Assembly: GCA_965243835.1 (NCBI GenBank)
Contig: OZ251578.1
Coordinates: 2,480,001 to 2,544,000 of the forward strand
Length of the DNA stretch: 64,000 nt
Reading direction: 5' to 3'
DNA from: G965202665 sp965243835
GTDB taxonomy: Bacteria; Actinomycetota; Acidimicrobiia; Spongiisociales; Spongiisociaceae
The notes below the pieces were generated by a model that searched no databases, had not been told where the DNA came from, and was given only the letters and a program-made list of their open reading frames with translations. Shown piece by piece: positions 58,682 through 64,000 of this stretch. The translations under genes and the position numbers were made by a program. The stretch's first letter is position 1; the number at the start of each line of letters is the position of its first letter.

Positions 58682-59227
58682 CTACTTGAGGTTAACCAAC
58701 AACCCCAGGTCCTTCTCGGCGGCCTCATATGCGGCACGCAAAGACTCCGCCAGTCGCCCAGGGAGATGCTTGGGACGAATCGGTACAGTCTTCATAGCGT
58801 TGTAAGGCTCAAACCCGTCAGAGAAACATATGTTGACAGCCCATTTCTCCAGATTCCCAACTTGGTCATCCGAAGGACTACCCAACGGGGAGAATGTGAG
58901 CATCCGGCATTCTCTCATCTGACGGTCGGTGGCCACCGAAACCCCCACTTTCTGCTCCAACCATCCAATGTTGCCGGAAAGCTCCAGCTCTATTATGCAC
59001 GAGGCCACATGATGGAACATCCTCGCGAGGGGATCCCCATCCCCGGAGTAGAAAATTTGATGGTCGCCATCCATTCCCCAACAGCCGACCCAGTCCCCGT
59101 TCGGCGCAAAGGGGCCGAAGAAACACAATCGCTCCTCCTTCCCGTCGCCTTTCCACCAGACATTGACATCCCGGCGCGTAGGGGCATCCCGCACGAACGC
59201 CAACGGTGCAGGTGCATTATCTGCCAT
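58682..59227 (-). CDS. hypothetical soluble protein
   Basis: The 181-residue protein starts MADNAPAPLAFVRDAPTRR after AAAGGAG 10 nt upstream; the frame extends 24 codons further but lacks a ribosome site. It is acidic with several Trp and Cys residues, including WVGCWGMDGDHQIFY and ASCIIELELSGNIGWLEQKV, a beta-rich pattern, and a helical C-terminus. I recognise no family. It stands alone between two unrelated loci. Confidence 0.6.
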   Translation of the reverse strand: MADNAPAPLAFVRDAPTRRDVNVWWKGDGKEERLCFFGPFAPNGDWVGCWGMDGDHQIFYSGDGDPLARMFHHVASCIIELELSGNIGWLEQKVGVSVATDRQMRECRMLTFSPLGSPSDDQVGNLEKWAVNICFSDGFEPYNAMKTVPIRPKHLPGRLAESLRAAYEAAEKDLGLLVNLK

Positions 59228-59424
59228 TATTCCTTTCTCCTTTCCGCCTAGTCGATCATCGAACGGCAATTCATAAAGCCATGTTAACGGACCAACCAAC
59301 CAAACCTTCCTCCCGTTTATCCCACATCTAGCGTCGAACCGTAATTCAAGATACGCAAACCGCGCCGAATTGCCAACGTTCGTCTATTTGCCGCACCCGC
59401 CGCCGGTATTCGGCAACAGGTGTT

Positions 59425-60780
59425 TCAGGCGAGGGCGGCGTCTCCGGCCCGGCGGGCGGCTATGTGGATCAAATCCCAGACGCCGGAGAAAGGCGGGGCG
59501 TAGGCCAGGTCCGCCCACGCCAGATCCTGGGCGGTCATCCCCGACCAGATGGCGGCCGCGAACACGTCGATCCGTTTGCCCGCCCCCGGCCCGCCCACCA
59601 CTTGCGCCCCCAGCAGGCGCCCGGTTCCCTGTTCGGCGGCGACCCGGATGGTCATCGGCGAAGCGGTCGGCCAATACCCGGCGGTGGTGGTTCCCCGCGC
59701 CTCCCCGGTGACCGCCCCGTAACCGGCGGCGGCCGCTTCGGAGGCCCGCAACCCGGTGGAGGCGATCTCCAACTCGCACACTTTGGTGATGGCGGTCCCC
59801 AGCACCCCGGGGAACCGGGCCTCCCCCCCGCCGATGTTGATCCCCGCCACCCGGCCCGCCTTATTGGCGATGGTTCCCAGGTGATAGTTGACCGGAGCCC
59901 CGGTTAACAGGTGCCGGGCTTCGGCGCAGTCACCCCCCGACCACACCCCGTCCCGGTCGGTGCGTTGCCGGTCGTCCACCGCCACCGCCCCGGTGTCCCC
60001 CACCGCCACCCCCGCTTCCCGGGCCAGCCCGGCCTCCGGACGAAACCCCAGGCCGAGCACCACCACTTCCGCCGGATGGGTTTCGTCATCGCACCCCACG
60101 CTGGTTGCCCGCTCCTCCCCGTTGATGCATTCCACCCGGGTTCCGGTCACCACCCGGATGCCCATTTTTTCCATCGCCTCCGTCACCAGCCCTCCCAGGT
60201 CGGCGTCCATGGTGCGGTCCAGCACCGCCTCCCCGGAGGTGAGCACCGTGGTTTTCCAGCCCCGGCTGTGGAAGGCCTCCGCCGCCTCCAACCCCACGTA
60301 TCCTCCTCCCACCACCACCGCATTCCCCGGCCCCCGGTCGGCGGCGGCCCGCAACAGGGCGGCGTCGTCCAGGGTGTGCAACCCGTACACGCCGGGCAGG
60401 TCCGCCCCGTTGATGGGGGGGCGCAACGGGCGGGCGCCGGTGGCGATCATCAACTGGTCGAAGCCGAGGCTGAAGCGCTCCCCGCCGTCCAGGTCGGCGA
60501 CGTCCACGGCGCGGCGGTCCAGGTCGATGGCTACGGCTTCGTGCCGGGTGCGCACCTCGATGTCCATTTCCGCAAAGGCTTCGGGGGTGCGGGCCACCAA
60601 CTTTTCCAGGGGATCGACGTATCCGGCTATGTGATAGGGCTCGCCGCAAGCCGAGTAACTCACCCAGTTGGAGCGCTCCAAGGCGATGATTTCCAGGTCC
60701 GCGGGCGGGCGGCGGCGGCGGGCCTGGGAGGCGGCGGACATCCCGGCGGCGTCCCCGCCGATGACGACCAGTCTTTCCAC
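59425..60780 (-). CDS. CoA-disulfide reductase-like FAD/NAD(P) oxidoreductase
   Basis: The 451-residue flavoprotein starts with GTG and the FAD site VVIGGDAAGMSAASQARRR. A single redox Cys lies in SYSACGEPYHIAG at about residue 43, typical of CoA-disulfide reductase and NADH oxidases that lack the usual CxxxxC pair. The NAD(P) site is AVVVGGGYVGLEAAEAF. A dimerisation domain follows from about residue 320. It could reduce CoA disulfide, persulfide or polysulfide; the substrate is not determined. It precedes by 45 bp the LapA-like gene (upstream in transcription). Confidence 0.85.
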   Translation of the reverse strand: MERLVVIGGDAAGMSAASQARRRRPPADLEIIALERSNWVSYSACGEPYHIAGYVDPLEKLVARTPEAFAEMDIEVRTRHEAVAIDLDRRAVDVADLDGGERFSLGFDQLMIATGARPLRPPINGADLPGVYGLHTLDDAALLRAAADRGPGNAVVVGGGYVGLEAAEAFHSRGWKTTVLTSGEAVLDRTMDADLGGLVTEAMEKMGIRVVTGTRVECINGEERATSVGCDDETHPAEVVVLGLGFRPEAGLAREAGVAVGDTGAVAVDDRQRTDRDGVWSGGDCAEARHLLTGAPVNYHLGTIANKAGRVAGINIGGGEARFPGVLGTAITKVCELEIASTGLRASEAAAAGYGAVTGEARGTTTAGYWPTASPMTIRVAAEQGTGRLLGAQVVGGPGAGKRIDVFAAAIWSGMTAQDLAWADLAYAPPFSGVWDLIHIAARRAGDAALA

Positions 60781-60824
60781 GACTTTCCCCACTGCGGGCT
60801 GTTGCGCGCCGGGACCGGCGCCGG

Positions 60825-61196
60825 TCAGCGGCGGGCGGTCTGGTTGAGTCGCTGACGCTTGCGGCGCCGCAACCAGAAGGTGATGAACTCGTCGGCTACC
60901 ACCGACAGCAACACCACCAGCAGAATCAGCACCACCAGCGGCATCCGCCAAGTCCAGAACAGGAAGTTGACGTCGGTGGACGCTATGTTCTGGACGGAGA
61001 AGATGGCGATCAGCACCACGGCCGCCAGGCTGGCGACCAGCCCCCAGCGGATGCCCGACCGAAGAGTTTCCTCCTCCGCCTTATCGCCGGAGCCGACGGC
61101 GGGCGGGGCGGCGTCTTTCGGTTTGGGCAACGGGTCGGGTTTGCCCGGCTGGGAGGGGCGGGGTTTGGGTTCGGGGGGTTTGTTGGGTTTGTCCAT
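60825..61196 (-). CDS. LapA/DUF1049-like small membrane protein
   Basis: The 123-residue protein has a Pro- and Lys-rich N-terminal 45 residues, then two hydrophobic helices (LVASLAAVVLIAIFSVQN and PLVVLILLVVLLSVVADEF) with FSVQN and FWTWRMPL in between, matching the LapA (DUF1049) pattern, and a basic tail. Such proteins sit in the cytoplasmic membrane and are linked to lipopolysaccharide assembly in proteobacteria, but their role in actinobacteria is unclear. Confidence 0.8.
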   Translation of the reverse strand: MDKPNKPPEPKPRPSQPGKPDPLPKPKDAAPPAVGSGDKAEEETLRSGIRWGLVASLAAVVLIAIFSVQNIASTDVNFLFWTWRMPLVVLILLVVLLSVVADEFITFWLRRRKRQRLNQTARR

Positions 61197-61286
61197 GCCG
61201 GTCAGACTACACTAAACAGACCGCCGCCGCTAGCGGAAGGCGGATTATCGTCAACCTCAGTCCGACTCGCGGAAAGGAAAGAAGAT

Positions 61287-62051
61287 ATGGCCGACGCCGT
61301 TCGGGAACGGGTGCGGGAGGAGTACGCGCAGACGGCCCGCTCCGCCCTACATCTGACTGATGGAAACGGGGATGCCTGTTGCGGAGAGCCGGGCGGGGCG
61401 GAGATAGCCCACCGGCACTATTCGGACGATGAGTTGCGGGCCCTGCCCCCGGCGGCCGCCGAGGCCTCCCGGGGATGCGGCAACCCGCTGGCGGTGGCCG
61501 ACCTGCGCCCGGGGGAAACGGTGCTGGATCTCGGTTCCGGCGGAGGGATCGACGTGTTGCTGTCCGCCCGGAGGGTGGGACCGGACGGCTTCGCCTACGG
61601 GCTGGACATGACCGAGGAGATGCTGGACCTGGCCCGGGCCAACGCCGCCCAAGCCGGAGTGGAAAATGTGGAGTTCCTGGCCGGTCTGATGGAAGAGGTC
61701 CCCCTTCCCGACGCCAGCGTGGACGTGGTGATTTCCAACTGCGTGATCAACCTGTCAACCGACAAGCGGGCCGTGTTCCGGGAAATCGCCCGCGTGCTCC
61801 GCCCCGGCGGCCGGTGCGGAATATACGACATAGTGGCCGAAAACGGAATGAGCGGCGAAGAACGCCTGGAACGCGGCTCCTGGGTGGGGTGCATCGCCGG
61901 CGCCCTGACCTTCGACGAATACCGCCAAGGCCTGGAGGAAGCCGGCCTGACCGAAATCGAAATCACCTCCCACCACCTGGAAACCGACGGCATGCACTCC
62001 TGCACCATCCGCGCCATCCACCCCCGCGACGGTGACTACACTAATTCTTGA
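61287..62051 (+). CDS. arsM: ArsM-type arsenite S-adenosylmethionine methyltransferase
   Basis: The 254-residue protein has the AdoMet-binding VLDLGSGGGIDVLLSA and conserved Cys in ACCGEPGG, SRGCGNP, ISNCVINLS and GCIAGAL, the pattern of ArsM enzymes that methylate trivalent arsenic to volatile or less toxic forms. Length is normal. GGAAAGGAAAG precedes the ATG. No arsR or arsenic pump is adjacent, so its control is unknown. Confidence 0.9.
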   Translation: MADAVRERVREEYAQTARSALHLTDGNGDACCGEPGGAEIAHRHYSDDELRALPPAAAEASRGCGNPLAVADLRPGETVLDLGSGGGIDVLLSARRVGPDGFAYGLDMTEEMLDLARANAAQAGVENVEFLAGLMEEVPLPDASVDVVISNCVINLSTDKRAVFREIARVLRPGGRCGIYDIVAENGMSGEERLERGSWVGCIAGALTFDEYRQGLEEAGLTEIEITSHHLETDGMHSCTIRAIHPRDGDYTNS

Positions 62052-62052
62052 T

Positions 62053-62081
62053 TTGATAAATATGTATACTAGTGGTATAGT
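62053..62081 (+). promoter_or_regulatory. promoter of the AT-rich helicase gene
   Basis: TTGATA (62053-62058) and TATAGT (62076-62081) are 17 bp apart. Transcription would start 3-4 nt before the ATG at 62092, so the message is nearly leaderless. Confidence 0.65.
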
Positions 62082-62091
62082 GATTTAAACC

Positions 62092-64000
62092 ATGACAGTC
62101 AACGTTACCCGCGGTGCAACCCAAAAAATTAGCTCAAGCGAAAGCTTGTCTGATGTGCTATCAAAGCAGGATAAAGTATCTGGTGAGCTCTTTATAGCCT
62201 ACCCGATCATAAACACGCCAGATGGCCCATACACATTCGATGCTCTTTTTGTTACCAAAGAGAAAGGAATTATTATCTTTAATCTTATAGAAGAATCAAA
62301 AACTGAAGGCTATCAAGAACAAGAAGATAAAGCGGCAAACTATTTAGAGTCTAAATTAAGGGGTCATCTTGAGCTAATGGATGGCCGAAAATTAATAGTA
62401 TCACTAAATACTCTTTCCTTCGATCCAAAAATGTATGATCTTGATCCTAACCCAAATAGCTCACTCGTCAATATTAACACTCTTGTAGAGTATATAACAA
62501 AATTACCAGACGATAAAGACTCTATAGCATACAAAAATGTATTATCTGTTGTTGAAAATGTATCACGAATACGTAAGCGTAAAAACCCTCGTAATGCTCA
62601 GAACAAAAACTCCAGAGGAGCTAAATTAGAAAAATTGGAGAATCAGATTGCCTGGTTGGACGATCGTCAAAACAGAGCTGTAATTGAAACTGCCAATGAT
62701 GTACAGCGTATCCGCGGACTTGCCGGATCAGGTAAAACAATTGTTTTAGCACTTAAAGCAGCTTACCTACATACACAAGACCCTAGTTGGCGTATTGCAG
62801 TGACCTTTTATACTCGTTCACTGAAAGATTACTTCAAAACCCTTATTCGTCATTTTTTTATTGAAAAAACTGGAGATGAACCAAACTGGGATAACTTACG
62901 TATCCTGCAAGCATGGGGATCTATGTCAAGTGGAAATCAACCAGATGGTATCTACGCTGAGTTTTGCCACGCATACGACCTTGAATTTTTAAATTACAGA
63001 TCTGCTAGATCACGCTTTGGTAGAGAAAAAAGTTTTTCGGGTGCATGTGCCGAAGCTCTCAAAGAGGCTAAAGAAGACATATCTCGATATGATACTATAC
63101 TAATAGACGAAGCTCAAGACCTACCTATATCTTTTTTGCAACTCTGTTATAAATTACTAGGCAAAGAGAAAAGGCTAGTTTATGCTTATGATGAACTACA
63201 AAAACTTTCTGGCGATTCTCTACCACCACCCGAAGAAATATTTGGCAATAGACTTGACGGGTCACCAAATGTTACTCTGGAAGACTCAAATATTAATAAT
63301 CCTCAACGTGATATTATTTTAGAAAAATGTTATCGCAACTCACGACCCGCTCTCGTTACCGCTCATGCCTTAGGCTTTGGTATATACAAAGAACAACAAG
63401 ATGGAATAGGAACCAACCTTATACAAATATTTGATCATCCACAGCTATGGGAAGAAATAGGCTATAAAGTTGAAAAAGGGAACCTCCAAGAGGGATCACA
63501 GGTTACTCTATCACGGAACCACGAAACAAGCCCGCCATTTCTTGAGGATCACTCCGAGATTAATGATTTGATACAGTTTGAGATTTTTAATAACGAGACT
63601 GACCAGATGGAATATTTAATCGAAGCACTAGTATCTAACATCAGAAACGAAGAATTGCAATATGATGACATAATTGTAATAAATCCAGATCCCATTACTA
63701 CAGTACAAAAGATGGGACCCATTAGATCACGCTTATCAAAATTGGGAATAAAGTCTCACGTGGTTGGGGTAGAAACTAGCCCTGATGTATTTTTCCAAGA
63801 TCATTCAATCCCTTTTACCGGTATCTACCGTGCTAAAGGAATTGAAGCTGGGATGGTGTATATAATAAACGCTCAAGATTGTCATGCTGAACATAGATAT
63901 TTGGCCAGTAAACGCAACAGGCTTTTTACTGCTATAACTAGGAGCAAAGCGTGGGTTAGAGTATTTGGAATTGGTGATAGTATGGCGAAATTAATGGAAG
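62092..64000 (+). CDS. UvrD/superfamily 1-type helicase with NERD-like N-terminus (runs off the window)
   Basis: The open frame has no stop before the window ends (636 codons). It shows Walker A RGLAGSGKT at about residues 207-215, Walker B ILIDEAQDLP at about 336, YDELQKLSG, YRNSRP (motif IV-like), YRAKGIEAGMVYIINA and RLFTAITRSKAWVRV (motif VI), the order of a superfamily 1 helicase. The first 120 residues contain PYTFDALFVTKEKGIIIFNL, like the Asp and following strand of NERD nuclease-type domains, but the usual catalytic set is not certain. It is AT-rich with many Lys and Asn, indicating transfer. A defence or repair role is inferred from such architecture. Confidence 0.85.
   Translation, partial: MTVNVTRGATQKISSSESLSDVLSKQDKVSGELFIAYPIINTPDGPYTFDALFVTKEKGIIIFNLIEESKTEGYQEQEDKAANYLESKLRGHLELMDGRKLIVSLNTLSFDPKMYDLDPNPNSSLVNINTLVEYITKLPDDKDSIAYKNVLSVVENVSRIRKRKNPRNAQNKNSRGAKLEKLENQIAWLDDRQNRAVIETANDVQRIRGLAGSGKTIVLALKAAYLHTQDPSWRIAVTFYTRSLKDYFKTLIRHFFIEKTGDEPNWDNLRILQAWGSMSSGNQPDGIYAEFCHAYDLEFLNYRSARSRFGREKSFSGACAEALKEAKEDISRYDTILIDEAQDLPISFLQLCYKLLGKEKRLVYAYDELQKLSGDSLPPPEEIFGNRLDGSPNVTLEDSNINNPQRDIILEKCYRNSRPALVTAHALGFGIYKEQQDGIGTNLIQIFDHPQLWEEIGYKVEKGNLQEGSQVTLSRNHETSPPFLEDHSEINDLIQFEIFNNETDQMEYLIEALVSNIRNEELQYDDIIVINPDPITTVQKMGPIRSRLSKLGIKSHVVGVETSPDVFFQDHSIPFTGIYRAKGIEAGMVYIINAQDCHAEHRYLASKRNRLFTAITRSKAWVRVFGIGDSMAKLME

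Overview
The window is 64 kb of GC-rich bacterial chromosome interrupted by a few AT-rich islands. High-GC codon use, a DUF222/HNH (13E12-type) gene, a B12-dependent ribonucleotide reductase and several apparently leaderless genes (a TANNNT -10 box 5-7 nt before the ATG) point to an actinobacterium. An Acidimicrobiia-like, possibly marine or host-associated, lineage is my inference from the methylated-amine genes. No rRNA or tRNA gene, CRISPR array, prophage or transposase was recognised.

Layout. 0.1-5.7 kb: cofactor and maintenance genes (MeaB-type GTPase, NifU-like scaffold, a membrane protein, SurE, MogA/MoaB, FdhD) with a frameshifted DNA methyltransferase. 5.8-8.9 kb: an accessory stretch with an AT-rich unknown gene, a DUF433/HTH protein and unknown partners. 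9.0-14.5 kb: a thiamine locus led by a TPP riboswitch (thiB, thiP, thiQ, an unknown gene, thiD). 14.5-23.3 kb: a putative sugar or sugar-acid locus (hydroxyisobutyrate-dehydrogenase-like enzyme, RraA-like protein, Fic protein, SDR, then ABC binding protein, two permeases, a metallo-beta-lactamase-fold protein and a Gfo/Idh/MocA oxidoreductase). 23.4-30.9 kb: accessory genes (DUF222/HNH gene with a partial second copy, a DUF1156 methylase broken at an 11-base C/G run, an MlrC-like protein, and a toxin-like gene followed by four copies of a small gene). 30.9-42.5 kb: a C1/methylated-amine locus. 42.6-53.5 kb: a PabB-PabC fusion, an AT-rich multi-pass membrane gene bounded by direct repeats, an AAA/DUF4143 ATPase with an upstream 23-bp tandem repeat, a cluster of RDD membrane proteins, a lipoprotein and a second Fic protein. 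53.6-64 kb: NrdJ, a HisA-like/VOC fusion, a CoA-disulfide-reductase-like flavoprotein, a LapA-like protein, ArsM and an AT-rich UvrD-type helicase that runs off the window.

How the genes may work together. In the C1 locus an MttB-family methyltransferase and its corrinoid protein could take a methyl group from a quaternary or tertiary amine, and the methyltetrahydrofolate:corrinoid methyltransferase could pass it to tetrahydrofolate. A ferredoxin-ASKHA protein would reactivate cobalamin and a MetF-like enzyme would oxidise methyl-THF. A dimethylglycine/sarcosine-dehydrogenase-like flavoprotein with EtfAB would remove further methyl groups oxidatively. FdhD and MogA elsewhere fit formate oxidation by a molybdoenzyme not seen here.

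Possible defence or conflict genes (two methylases, two Fic proteins, DUF433, toxin-like gene array, helicase, AT-rich membrane protein) occur singly between metabolic operons, not as one island. Two carry an 11-base C/G run that leaves the reading frame off by exactly one base.
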